Of a stretch of DNA of 64,000 nucleotides, positions 46,172 to 54,373 are shown piece by piece. The first letter of the stretch is position 1. Each line of letters starts with the position of its first letter. A model generated the notes under the pieces. The model was not told the DNA's origin, ran no database searches, and worked only from the letters and a program-made list of their open reading frames with translations. The position numbers and the translations under genes were made by a program. Where the stretch lies: assembly GCF_002266465.3 (NCBI RefSeq), contig NZ_CP029427.2, forward strand, positions 3,474,501 to 3,538,500. Reading direction: 5' to 3'. This stretch comes from Bradyrhizobium symbiodeficiens. GTDB taxonomy: Bacteria > Pseudomonadota > Alphaproteobacteria > Rhizobiales > Xanthobacteraceae.

Positions 46172-46876
46172 GTCTTAACTCTTGGCGGCGGCGGGCGCTT
46201 TTCACCGTGGGCGCGAGCTGCGCTGCCGGGTGACGCGACGGTCCACCTGATTCGGGGGTGAGGGGAAGGCCGAAACGCCGTCTCTCGCGCCTTGCCGAAC
46301 CGAAAGCTTCAGGGCCAAGGCGGCGCGCGGGATTTTCACCCCGCAGCGTCGCGAATGATCCTTCAGAATTCGTCGGCACAGTCTGGCGCATCAAGCGTCG
46401 GCCCGTATGAAACATTGGGCGGCGAGGCCGCCCTTCAATCAGTTGCTGCTGGCCAGGCATGGCGCGAGCGCGCTCGCCTTGGGGTCGCGAACCGCTCCCT
46501 TGGGATCAAGGGACCGGGTAATGGGTTACGTCGCTGTCAGAACTGTCCCGGAAACGCGAGTGGTAACCCAGGACCGTCCGCCACCGGCGCTTGACCCGCT
46601 CCACCTCGCTGCCGCGCACCGCGCTGGTCTTAGAGGGGAACGGAAAAACGCTGGAATTCCCAAACCTTGAGAGTTCCGGCGCTGCACCGGGAGGCTGAAT
46701 GCGACACAACCGGAAATATCGGCCGTCAGCATTCCGTACATACGAGGAATGAGCCATCGGTGCAAGGGAGCGTCGCACGGCGGTCACAGTCAGCGAGTTT
46801 CGCGCTTCTGTCATTAAGGATCGATTAACCCTGTGGTTCTATTGCGTTAAAAGGGCTGCTCGGAGGCACGGAATCG
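46172..46876. promoter_or_regulatory. 705-bp divergent control region of rne and amiC
   Basis: No credible gene lies here; the small open frames have no domain or ribosome-binding support. It holds a strong hairpin (GGGCGGC at 46417-46423 with GCCGCCC at 46427-46433) and a longer stem (TGGGTTAC at 46522-46529 with GTAACCCA at 46563-46570). If rne is transcribed from a distant start, these could be structured elements of its 5' leader, as used for autoregulation of RNase E in enterobacteria. Promoters were not resolved. Confidence 0.35.
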
Positions 46877-48175
46877 GTGGCGAGCCGCACAAATCAACGG
46901 GTTTTGCTGGGATGCGCTCTGCTGTGCGCAGCGGCGTTGCCGTGTGCTGATTCCTCGCGCCTGAGCGCCGCGGAAAGCCAGCCGCAACCCATTGTTGCAG
47001 TAGCGAATTTTCCGATCGCCTCCGCCGCCCGGCTGGCCGGGGATGGCAAGCAGACTCGCTTCATTCTCGACCTCGACCAGACCGTCACCTTTCGCGCCGT
47101 CACGTTGGCCGACCCGTATCGGGTCGTCGTTGACGTGCCGCAGGTGAATTTTCAGCTGCCCGCGGGGGCAGGGAGCGGGGGGCGCGGACTGGTCAAGGCC
47201 TTCCGCTATGGACTCGTCATGCCCGGCGGCTCGCGAATCGTGTTCGACCTGACCGGACCGGCCCGGATCGCCAATTCCTATGTGCTGGAGGCGGCCAACG
47301 GCCAGCCGGCCCGGCTCGTGCTGGAGCTGGAGGAGGTCGACCGGACCGCCTTCGTGCAGTCGCTCGCACCCGAACACCGCCCCGAGCTGCGCCCGACCAT
47401 CGCGGAAGCGCAGCCTGCAACGGCTCCCGCGACGGCAGCCCCGGACTCGGCGGCGCAGCAGAAGGCCGACGGCCGCCCGGTAGTCGTGATCGATCCCGGC
47501 CATGGCGGCATCGACAACGGCACGCAGTCGAGCGGCGAGAGCGAGAAGAACCTTGTGCTGGCCTTCGGGCTGGCGCTCCGCGACAAGCTGGAAAAGGCCG
47601 GCAAATACCGTGTGGTCATGACGCGGGACGACGACACCTTCATTCCCCTCAATGACCGGACCAAGGTCGCCCGGAATCTGAAGGCGGCCTTGTTCGTCTC
47701 CATTCATGCCGATGCGCTGCCTCGCGCCGAGGGCGATGCGCAGGGCGCGACCATCTATACGCTGTCCGACAAGGCGTCCGACGCAGAGGCACAGCGGCTG
47801 GCGGACGCCGAAAACCGGGCGGATGCGATCGCCGGCTTCAACCTCGCCGAAGAGCCGACCGACGTCGCCGATATCCTGATCGACCTCACCCAGCGGGAAA
47901 CCCGCACCTTTTCAAACCGTTTCGCGCGCCTTCTGATGGGCGAGATGAAGTCGACGGTGAGGATGCACAAGCATCCCCTGAAGTCGGCGGGCTTCCGGGT
48001 GCTGAAGGCGCCGGATGTGCCCTCGGTGCTGGTCGAGATCGGCTACGTCTCAAATAAAGGTGACCTCGAGCATTTGGTCTCCGAGGGCTGGCGGTCCCGT
48101 GCCGTGGGCTCGATGGCGCAGGCGATCGACGGGTTCCTGACCAAACGGATGGCTACGGCGGGATCGTCGAATTGA
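46877..48175 (+). CDS. amiC: N-acetylmuramoyl-L-alanine amidase (AMIN + Amidase_3)
   Basis: A 432-residue exported septal peptidoglycan amidase. After a signal region comes an AMIN domain (about residues 35-155: VANFPIASAARLAG, RVVVDVPQVNFQLP) that targets the division site. The zinc amidase domain (about 198-425) shows DPGHGG, the glutamate in SGESEKN, SIHAD and VLVEIGYVSN. It cleaves stem peptides during daughter-cell separation. The start is GTG with CGGAGG ten bases upstream. Its last codons are the first unit of a 23-bp tandem repeat. Confidence 0.95.
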   Translation: MASRTNQRVLLGCALLCAAALPCADSSRLSAAESQPQPIVAVANFPIASAARLAGDGKQTRFILDLDQTVTFRAVTLADPYRVVVDVPQVNFQLPAGAGSGGRGLVKAFRYGLVMPGGSRIVFDLTGPARIANSYVLEAANGQPARLVLELEEVDRTAFVQSLAPEHRPELRPTIAEAQPATAPATAAPDSAAQQKADGRPVVVIDPGHGGIDNGTQSSGESEKNLVLAFGLALRDKLEKAGKYRVVMTRDDDTFIPLNDRTKVARNLKAALFVSIHADALPRAEGDAQGATIYTLSDKASDAEAQRLADAENRADAIAGFNLAEEPTDVADILIDLTQRETRTFSNRFARLLMGEMKSTVRMHKHPLKSAGFRVLKAPDVPSVLVEIGYVSNKGDLEHLVSEGWRSRAVGSMAQAIDGFLTKRMATAGSSN

Positions 48176-48269
48176 CGCCCCGGGGATCGTCAAATTGACG
48201 ACCCAGGGATCGCCGAATTGACGACCTCTGGATCGCCCCAATTGGGCGACCCGGGGATCGTCGAATTGA
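48161..48269. repeat. 23-bp tandem repeat spanning the amiC stop codon
   Basis: Units begin GGATCG at 48161, 48184, 48207, 48230 and 48255, so the period is 23 bp with one 25-bp unit. The core is GGATCGTC(G/A)AATTGACGAC. Each core contains the dyad TCGTC-N5-GACGA. The first unit encodes the final Gly-Ser-Ser-Asn and the stop of amiC; the other four lie in the amiC-mrcA gap. Repeats 2-4 have diverged by a few bases each. The rest of the 338-bp gap (to 48513) shows no gene. Confidence 0.85.
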
Positions 48270-48513
48270 AGGGGTTTTCCAGTCCCGCCGCAAAAGCCCT
48301 AGTTTGGCCACAGCGGGCGCTTTATAAAAATCCCGCAGGGGGTTCCGGAATCGGCGAGAATCCTTGTTCGGCAGGCGTCATAAGTCCGGCACTGATGGTA
48401 TTGCGTTAGCCGGTGAATTCGCGACGTGAGATTGGCGCCTGTTGGGGGTGCCAGTTTTTTGGTCCGATGGGCTGATACTGGTCTGATCCAGAGTTTGAAC
48501 GGATAAACACATA

Positions 48514-51021
48514 ATGCGCTTGCTGGTGCGGTTCATGGGCTTCCTGTTCGCCGCGGGAACGGTATTGTTCCTTGTCGGTGTCGGGGCCGTGGCAGGCTTG
48601 ATCTGGCATTTCTCCAAGGACTTGCCCGACTACTCTCAGCTTCAGGATTACGAGCCGCCTGTGATGACCCGCGTGCACGCGGTCGATGGCTCGCTGCTCG
48701 GCGAATATGCCAAGGAGCGGCGGCTGTACCTGCCGATCCAGGCGGTGCCCAAGCTCGTGATCAACGCGTTCCTGGCGGCCGAAGACAAGAATTTCTACGA
48801 GCATGGCGGCATCGACTACACCGGCATGGCGCGCGCCGGCGTGGCCTACATCCAGAACTACGGCTCCAACCGCCGTCCGCAGGGCGCCTCGACCATCACC
48901 CAGCAGGTCGCCAAGAACTTCCTGCTGACCAACGAGGTCTCCTTCTCCCGCAAGATCAAGGAAGCCTTGCTGGCGATGCGGATCGAGAAGACCTATTCGA
49001 AGGACAAGATCCTCGAGCTGTATCTGAACGAAATCTATCTCGGCCTCGGCGCCTACGGCATCGCGGCCGCGTCGCTGGTCTATTTCGACAAGTCGGTGAA
49101 CGAGCTGACGGTGGCGGAAGCGTCCTATCTGGCCGCGCTGCCGAAGATGCCGGCAACGCTGCATCCGGTCCGCAATCGCGACCGCGCCATCGAGCGCCGC
49201 AACTACGTGATCGACCGTCTGCTGGAGAACGGCTGGATCAAGCAGGCCGACGCCGACAAGGCTCGCAAGGAGCCGCTGGCCGTCACCAGCCGTTCCAACG
49301 GCGCCCACACCTTCGCTGGCGAATATTTCGCCGAGGAAGTCCGCCGCGACATCTTCGAGCGCTATGGCGAGAAGAAGCTGTATGAGGGCGGTCTTTCCGT
49401 CCGCACCACGCTCGATCCGAAGATCCAGGTCATGGCGCGAAAGGCCATGGTCACGGGCCTCGTGAACTATGACGAGCAGCAGGGCTATCGCGGCGCCATG
49501 AGCAAGCTCGATATTTCGGGCGATTGGGGCGTGAAGCTCGCCGAGATCAAATCGCTCTCCGACATCTCGCCATGGCGCATGGCGGTGGTGCTGGAGACCA
49601 GCGACCAGTCTGCCCGCATCGGTTTCCAGCCGAGCCGCGAGCTCGGCGGCGCCGTGAGCAAGCAGCGCGAGACCGGCATCGTCACGCTTGACGGCGTGCG
49701 CTGGGCGCGGGCCGCGCAGGGCGGAACCAAGGGCAAGACGCCGACGGCGGTGTCGCAGGTGCTGCAGCCCGGCGACGTGATCTATGCCGATCCGCTCTAC
49801 AAGGACGGCCAGCCGGTCGAGGGCCAGTACCGGTTGCGCCAGATCCCCGAAGTGTCCGGCGCGATGGTGGCGATGGATCCCTGGACCGGCCGCGTGCTCG
49901 CGATGGTCGGCGGCTTCTCGTTCGACCAGAGCCAGTTCAACCGCGCCACGCAGGCCTATCGGCAGCCGGGTTCGTCGTTCAAGCCGATCGTCTATTCGGC
50001 CGCGCTCGACAACGGCTATACGCCCTCGACCGTGGTGCTCGACGCACCCATTGAAATCGACCAGGGGCAGGGCGCCGGCGTATGGCGGCCGGAAAACTTC
50101 TCCTCGGGCAAATTCCAGGGACCTGTGACGCTGCGCAATGCGCTGCGGCAGTCGCTCAACACCGTGACGGTGCGACTGGCGCAGGACATCGGCATGCCCT
50201 TGATCGGCGAATATGCCCGCCGTTTCGGTGTCTATGACGAACTGCCGAACTATCTCTCCTACGCGCTGGGCGCCGGCGAGACGACGGCAATGCGCATGGT
50301 CACGGCCTACTCGATGCTCGCCAATGGCGGCCGCCGCGTGAAGCCGACGCTGATCGATCGTATCCAGGACCGCTACGGCCACACCATCTTCAAGCACGAC
50401 CAGCGCGAATGCCGCGGCTGCGACGCGCCGGGCGGCTGGAAGAACCAGCCCGAGCCGCAGCTGATCGATCGCCGCGAGCAGGTGCTGGACTCCATGACCG
50501 CCTATCAGATCACCGAGCTGATGGAAGGTGTGGTTCAGGCCGGCACCGCGACCGTGGTCAAGGCGGTCGGCAAGCCGATCGCCGGCAAGACCGGCACCAC
50601 CAACGAGGCCAAGGACGCCTGGTTCGTCGGCTTCTCGCCCGATATCGCCGTCGCCATCTATATGGGCTACGACAAGCCGCGTCCGCTCGGCAAAGGCAAC
50701 GCCGCGACCGGCGGCCATCTCGCGGCTCCTATCGCGCGCGACTTCCTCCAGCTCGCGCTCGCCGACAAGCCCGCCGTTCCGTTCAAGGTCCCGGCCGGCA
50801 TCAAGCTGGTTCGCGTCGTCGCCAAGACCGGCATGCGCGCCGGCCCCGGCGAAACCGGCGGAACCATCCTCGAAGCCTTCAAGCCGGGCACGGCGCCGCC
50901 GGATAATTATTCGGTCATCGGCGTGGCCGACGCCGACGGGCGCGGCGGCATGCCGGCCTCGCAGCAGCAACAGCCGGACTCCGGCTTCCTCATGCGGCCG
51001 GGCACCGGTGGGCTGTGGTAG
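48514..51021 (+). CDS. mrcA: Penicillin-binding protein 1A (bifunctional)
   Basis: An 835-residue class A PBP that polymerises glycan strands and cross-links peptides outside the inner membrane. One N-terminal membrane helix (about 10-30) is followed by a GT51 domain (AAEDKNFYEHGGIDYTGMAR and QGASTITQQVAKNF) and a transpeptidase domain with S487-S-F-K490, an SLN motif and GKTGTTN. An OB-like insert (about 330-440) lies between them. It follows amiC in a peptidoglycan gene cluster. Confidence 0.96.
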   Translation: MRLLVRFMGFLFAAGTVLFLVGVGAVAGLIWHFSKDLPDYSQLQDYEPPVMTRVHAVDGSLLGEYAKERRLYLPIQAVPKLVINAFLAAEDKNFYEHGGIDYTGMARAGVAYIQNYGSNRRPQGASTITQQVAKNFLLTNEVSFSRKIKEALLAMRIEKTYSKDKILELYLNEIYLGLGAYGIAAASLVYFDKSVNELTVAEASYLAALPKMPATLHPVRNRDRAIERRNYVIDRLLENGWIKQADADKARKEPLAVTSRSNGAHTFAGEYFAEEVRRDIFERYGEKKLYEGGLSVRTTLDPKIQVMARKAMVTGLVNYDEQQGYRGAMSKLDISGDWGVKLAEIKSLSDISPWRMAVVLETSDQSARIGFQPSRELGGAVSKQRETGIVTLDGVRWARAAQGGTKGKTPTAVSQVLQPGDVIYADPLYKDGQPVEGQYRLRQIPEVSGAMVAMDPWTGRVLAMVGGFSFDQSQFNRATQAYRQPGSSFKPIVYSAALDNGYTPSTVVLDAPIEIDQGQGAGVWRPENFSSGKFQGPVTLRNALRQSLNTVTVRLAQDIGMPLIGEYARRFGVYDELPNYLSYALGAGETTAMRMVTAYSMLANGGRRVKPTLIDRIQDRYGHTIFKHDQRECRGCDAPGGWKNQPEPQLIDRREQVLDSMTAYQITELMEGVVQAGTATVVKAVGKPIAGKTGTTNEAKDAWFVGFSPDIAVAIYMGYDKPRPLGKGNAATGGHLAAPIARDFLQLALADKPAVPFKVPAGIKLVRVVAKTGMRAGPGETGGTILEAFKPGTAPPDNYSVIGVADADGRGGMPASQQQQPDSGFLMRPGTGGLW

Positions 51022-51089
51022 CGGATAACGCCTGATACGGGCGAGACGGGCGGTTGCGCTTTGGCGCTGCCGCCGTTACATCCCCGTCA

Positions 51090-51118
51090 GGCGCGATGTT
51101 CATCGCGCCTTGGGTTTT
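51090..51118 (+). terminator. Terminator-like hairpin between mrcA and prfB
   Basis: Stem GGCGCGAT / ATCGCGCC with loop GTTC (51090-51109) followed by TTGGGTTTT. Confidence 0.7.
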
Positions 51119-51207
51119 GCCTTGCTCATGATCTTTCGGGAAGCCGCTTCGCACTTTCCCGGACCATGCGCGCGGCGCGGACCAATTCCGCGAGACCAGA
51201 GAACGAC

Positions 51208-52339
51208 ATGCGCGCCGAAATCGAACGGTTGGTAGAAGAGATCAAGCAGTCAGTCGGGCTGCTGAGGAGGCATCTTTGACGTCGAGAAATCGACGGCGCG
51301 CCTCGCTGAGCTGAACAAGCTCGCAGAAGATCCCAACCTCTGGAACGACCCCCAGAAGGCCCAGAAGCTGATGCAGGAGCGGACCTCGCTTGAGGATTCG
51401 CTTGGCGGTATCGGCAAGGTCGAGCAGGAGCTCGAAGACGACATCGGCATGATCGAGCTCGGCGAGGCCGAGGGCGATGCCGGCGTCGTGGCTGAGGCCG
51501 AAGCCGCCTTGAAGAACCTGAAGAAGGAAGTGGCGCGGCGCGAGCTCGAGGCGCTGCTCTCGGGCGAAGCCGACCGGTTCGATTCCTATCTCGAAGTCCA
51601 TGCCGGCGCCGGCGGCACCGAGAGCCAGGATTGGGCCCAGATGCTGCTGCGCATGTACACGCGCTGGGCCGACACCCACGGCTTCAAGGTCGAAGTGCTG
51701 GAAGAGTCCGAGGGCGAAGAGGCCGGCATCAAGTCCGCGACCATCCAGGTCTCCGGCCACAACGCCTATGGCTGGCTGAAGACCGAAGCGGGCGTGCATC
51801 GCCTGGTGCGCATCTCGCCGTTCGATTCCAACGCGCGGCGGCACACGTCTTTCTCCAGCGTGCAGGTCTTCCCGGTCATCGACGACAGCATCAAGATCGA
51901 CATCAAGGAATCCGATGTCCGCGTCGACACCATGCGCTCGGGCGGCGCCGGCGGCCAGCACGTCAACAAGACCGAATCCGCGGTGCGGCTGACGCACATC
52001 CCGACCGGCGTTGCCGTGGTCTGCCAGGCCGGCCGTTCCCAGCACAAGAACAAGGCGCAGGCCTGGGACATGCTGCGTGCGCGTCTTTATGAAATCGAGC
52101 TGAAGAAGCGCGAGGAGAAGGCCGCCGCCGACCAGGCCGCCAAGACCGATATCGGCTGGGGCCACCAGATCCGCTCCTACGTTCTGCAGCCCTACCAGAT
52201 GGTGAAAGACCTGCGCACGGGCGTGCAGACCTCGGACACCTCGGGCGTGCTCAACGGCGAGCTCGACGACTTCATGGCCGCGACGCTGGCGCAGCGCGCC
52301 TTCGGCACAACTGGCGCCGACATCGAGGACGTGGACTGA
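51208..52339 (+). CDS. prfB: Peptide chain release factor 2 (programmed +1 frameshift)
   Basis: RF2 recognises UGA and UAA and triggers peptide release. The gene is in two frames: 51208-51276 encodes 23 residues ending RRHL, then an in-frame TGA (51277-51279); a +1 shift skips one T and continues from 51278 to 52339, giving about 376 residues. The shift signal is complete: AGGAGG (51265-51270), three bases, then CTT-TGA-C. RF2 hallmarks are the anticodon-like SPF tripeptide ([10 protein letters not shown]) and the GGQ loop ([14 protein letters not shown]). RF2 controls its own level through this site. The next gene starts two bases after the stop. Confidence 0.97.
51265..51280 (+). promoter_or_regulatory. 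prfB programmed frameshift site
   Basis: AGGAGG-CAT-CTT-TGA-C: an internal Shine-Dalgarno three bases before the slippery CTT-TGA, the same architecture as in E. coli prfB (AGG GGG TAT CTT TGA C). Confidence 0.95.
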
Positions 52340-52341
52340 CC

Positions 52342-53223
52342 ATGCCCCGCATCGCCTTCATCGGATTGGGGCGGATGGGTCATGGCATGGCCGGCCGCTA
52401 TCTCGATGCCGGCTTCACGGTGACGTTGTGGAATCGCAGCAAGGCAAAAGCGGAAGACCTGATCGCGCGCGGCGCGCATTGGGCGACCTCGCCTGAAGAC
52501 GCCGCGATCGACGCCGACGCCGTCGTGACCATGGTGGCCGATGACGAAGCCTCGCGCGCGGTCTGGCTCGGCCCGAAGGGCGCGGCCAAGACCGCCAAGG
52601 CCGGCACCATCGCGATCGAATGCTCCACGGTCTCCTACGACCACGCCCGCGAGATGGGCCGCGAACTGAACGCGCGCAGCCTCATTTATCTCGATTGTCC
52701 CGTGACGGGTTTGCCGGATGCGGCCGCTGCCGGAAAACTGACCCTGCTGGTCGGCGCCAACGCGGCTGACCTCGATCGCGCGCGGCCCTATCTCGAGCCA
52801 ATCGGCTCGACCATCCGCCATTTCGGACCGGTGGGCGCCGGCACGGTCTACAAGCTCATCAACAACCTGATGGGCGCGATCCAGATCGCCGGCCTGGCCG
52901 AGGGCCTTGCCATCGCCGAGCAGGCCGGGCTCGACATGAACCTCGTGCTGGAATCGATCCAGGCAGGCGTGGCCGCAAGCCCGCAGGTGCAACGCCACTC
53001 CAAGCGCATGGTCGCCCGCGATTTTTCCGGCGCGACGTTCACCACAGCACTGCGCCACAAGGATGCGGCCTATGCCGTCAAGCTGGCGGAGAGTCTGCTG
53101 GCCGACAAGCCGCTGGTCGCGCGCGCCGCGGTCGAGTCCTACGCGCAGGCGAAGGCGGCGATGCCCGACGAAGATGAGGGCAGGCTGATCGAGCTGGTGT
53201 CGCGGCCGAAGAAGCCGTCCTAG
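52342..53223 (+). CDS. NAD(P)-dependent beta-hydroxyacid dehydrogenase
   Basis: A 293-residue member of the 3-hydroxyisobutyrate/tartronate-semialdehyde dehydrogenase family. Motifs are the Rossmann start FIGLGRMGHGMAGRYLDAGF, the substrate region LDCPVTGLPDAAAAGKLTLLVGA, the catalytic lysine in VYKLINNLM and the C-terminal KDAAYAVKLAE. The substrate is unresolved. The second residue after CPVTG usually is GG-x-x-A; here it is LPDAAAA, a slight deviation from canonical HIBADH. It is coupled to prfB by a two-base gap. Confidence 0.9.
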   Translation: MPRIAFIGLGRMGHGMAGRYLDAGFTVTLWNRSKAKAEDLIARGAHWATSPEDAAIDADAVVTMVADDEASRAVWLGPKGAAKTAKAGTIAIECSTVSYDHAREMGRELNARSLIYLDCPVTGLPDAAAAGKLTLLVGANAADLDRARPYLEPIGSTIRHFGPVGAGTVYKLINNLMGAIQIAGLAEGLAIAEQAGLDMNLVLESIQAGVAASPQVQRHSKRMVARDFSGATFTTALRHKDAAYAVKLAESLLADKPLVARAAVESYAQAKAAMPDEDEGRLIELVSRPKKPS

Positions 53224-53329
53224 GGCGTGGACTCGTAGAGTTCAGCTTAGCAACGCAAAGCGGAAGTCTCCGACTTTGAAGGTGTTCGGCGGCTTGTGAC
53301 CCAAAGCGGACGCAAAGTGTTGCAGCCTT

Positions 53330-53343
53330 TTGATCCTGATCAA
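53330..53343 (+). promoter_or_regulatory. FixK/Fnr-type box 1
   Basis: TTGATCCTGATCAA is a fully symmetric Fnr/FixK site and fits TTGA-N6-TCAA. A -10-like CATAAG at 53365-53370 is placed for class II activation, giving a start near 53377. It is 225 bp from the regulator gene and precedes a terminator, which points to a short transcript. Confidence 0.7.
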
Positions 53344-53376
53344 AGCGCGATTTGGTCGTAGTCTCATAAGTGCAAC

Positions 53377-53441
53377 TGCGAAGTCCCTAATTGCGCACCG
53401 TTGAGCCGTCAGTTTCCCCAAAGCTGGCGGCTCTTTCTTTT
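53377..53441 (+). ncRNA. Candidate FixK-dependent small RNA (about 65 nt)
   Basis: A predicted start at about 53377 (from FixK box 1 and CATAAG) and a strong rho-independent terminator at 53403-53441 (stem GAGCCGTCAG / CTGGCGGCTC, T-rich tail) enclose only about 65 nt, of which the first 26 are unstructured. There is no open reading frame of note. Alternatively the terminator serves the prfB-dehydrogenase transcript, 180 bases upstream. Confidence 0.4.
53403..53441 (+). terminator. Rho-independent terminator
   Basis: A 10-bp stem (53403-53412 with 53424-53433, one G-U pair) with an 11-base loop and TTTCTTTT tail. Confidence 0.85.
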
Positions 53442-53500
53442 GCGCGCGGCGGGCGATGCGAAGCCTACCACCTCCGGGGAAATACCTAGGCCCGCAAGAT

Positions 53501-53514
53501 TTGCGCAGGATCAA
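53501..53514 (+). promoter_or_regulatory. FixK/Fnr-type box 2, promoter of the fixK-like gene
   Basis: TTGCGCAGGATCAA fits TTG(A/C)-N6-(T/G)CAA. Its centre (53507.5) is 41.5 bp from a start at about 53549 set by the -10-like TACTTT (53537-53542), which is exact class II Fnr geometry. The ATG follows 20 bp later. Confidence 0.68.
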
Positions 53515-53568
53515 GTTCGACCACGCCTGAATTGCCTACTTTTCCCGGAATAAACAAGGGAGGCGACA

Positions 53569-54234
53569 ATGCTGGTGCGGACCAATGGGGCAAACCGCCG
53601 TCCGATCGACGGACATCTTGCTGCAGTAGCAGGCGATCGCGCCTTTCACAGCGAGTTCAAGTACCGTCGCGGAACAGAGATTTTTGGGGAGGACGAAGAT
53701 GCCGAGTACGTTTATCAAATCTCTTCCGGCGCAGTGCGTACAAGCAAAATGCTTCCCGATGGCCGCCGTCAGATCAATTCATTCCATTTGCCGGGCGATA
53801 TGTTCGGCTTTGAAAACGGAGCGACGCATCGCTTTACCGCTGAGGCAATCATTGAAACTGTCGTGAGTATCACGCGGCGATGCAATGTTGTGGGGGCTAT
53901 GACGAATCGAGAGAAGGACGCAATGAACCTGTTCGGCTTTGTCACGCAGAACCTTGCACATGCCGAAAATCACATGCTCCTCCTGGGTCGCAAAACAGCG
54001 CTGGAGAAAGTTGCCGCGTTCCTACTGGAAATGGACGAGCGACAGTCCCACCCGAACATATTGATCCTGCCGATGAACCGCCGCGACATCGGGGATTATT
54101 TAGGGCTAACTCTGGAAACCGTCTCACGCGCATTTTCCACATTGCGAGACGTGCAGCTCTTACGTTTCGATGGGGCGACACAACGACGGGTCAAGCTGCT
54201 AGACCTAGAAGGACTTGTACTGCGTTCCGCCTGA
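53569..54234 (+). CDS. Crp/Fnr-family regulator, FixK-like
   Basis: A 221-residue regulator with an N-terminal cyclic-nucleotide-binding-like beta barrel (GTEIFGEDEDAEYVYQISSG to LPGDMFGFE), a dimerisation helix and a C-terminal winged HTH (MNRRDIGDYLGLTLETVSRAF). The recognition helix has the E-x-x-S-R pattern that reads TTGA half-sites. The four-cysteine cluster of Fnr is absent, so like FixK it would not sense oxygen directly through an Fe-S cluster. GGGAGG precedes the ATG. Two FixK-type boxes upstream suggest control by FixK2 or by itself. Confidence 0.9.
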   Translation: MLVRTNGANRRPIDGHLAAVAGDRAFHSEFKYRRGTEIFGEDEDAEYVYQISSGAVRTSKMLPDGRRQINSFHLPGDMFGFENGATHRFTAEAIIETVVSITRRCNVVGAMTNREKDAMNLFGFVTQNLAHAENHMLLLGRKTALEKVAAFLLEMDERQSHPNILILPMNRRDIGDYLGLTLETVSRAFSTLRDVQLLRFDGATQRRVKLLDLEGLVLRSA

Positions 54235-54373
54235 TTTCAGGTATTGGCCCAAAGCGTCAGTTTGCGTGGCGCAAGACCATGTCCTGAGTTGGGGGTAAAG
54301 CCGACCTGCCGGTTGAGCGCCCGGACTTCTCACTTTGACCCAAAGCGGCCCCTGCAGCCAATATCGCTCGCGC

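Noticed and set aside
48161..48269. Tandem repeat as a CRISPR array
   Set aside because: Units abut with no spacers, and no cas genes are present.
54262..54274. TTGCGTGGCGCAA as a further FixK box
   Set aside because: The spacing is five, not six, bases between half-sites, and it lies between convergent genes.
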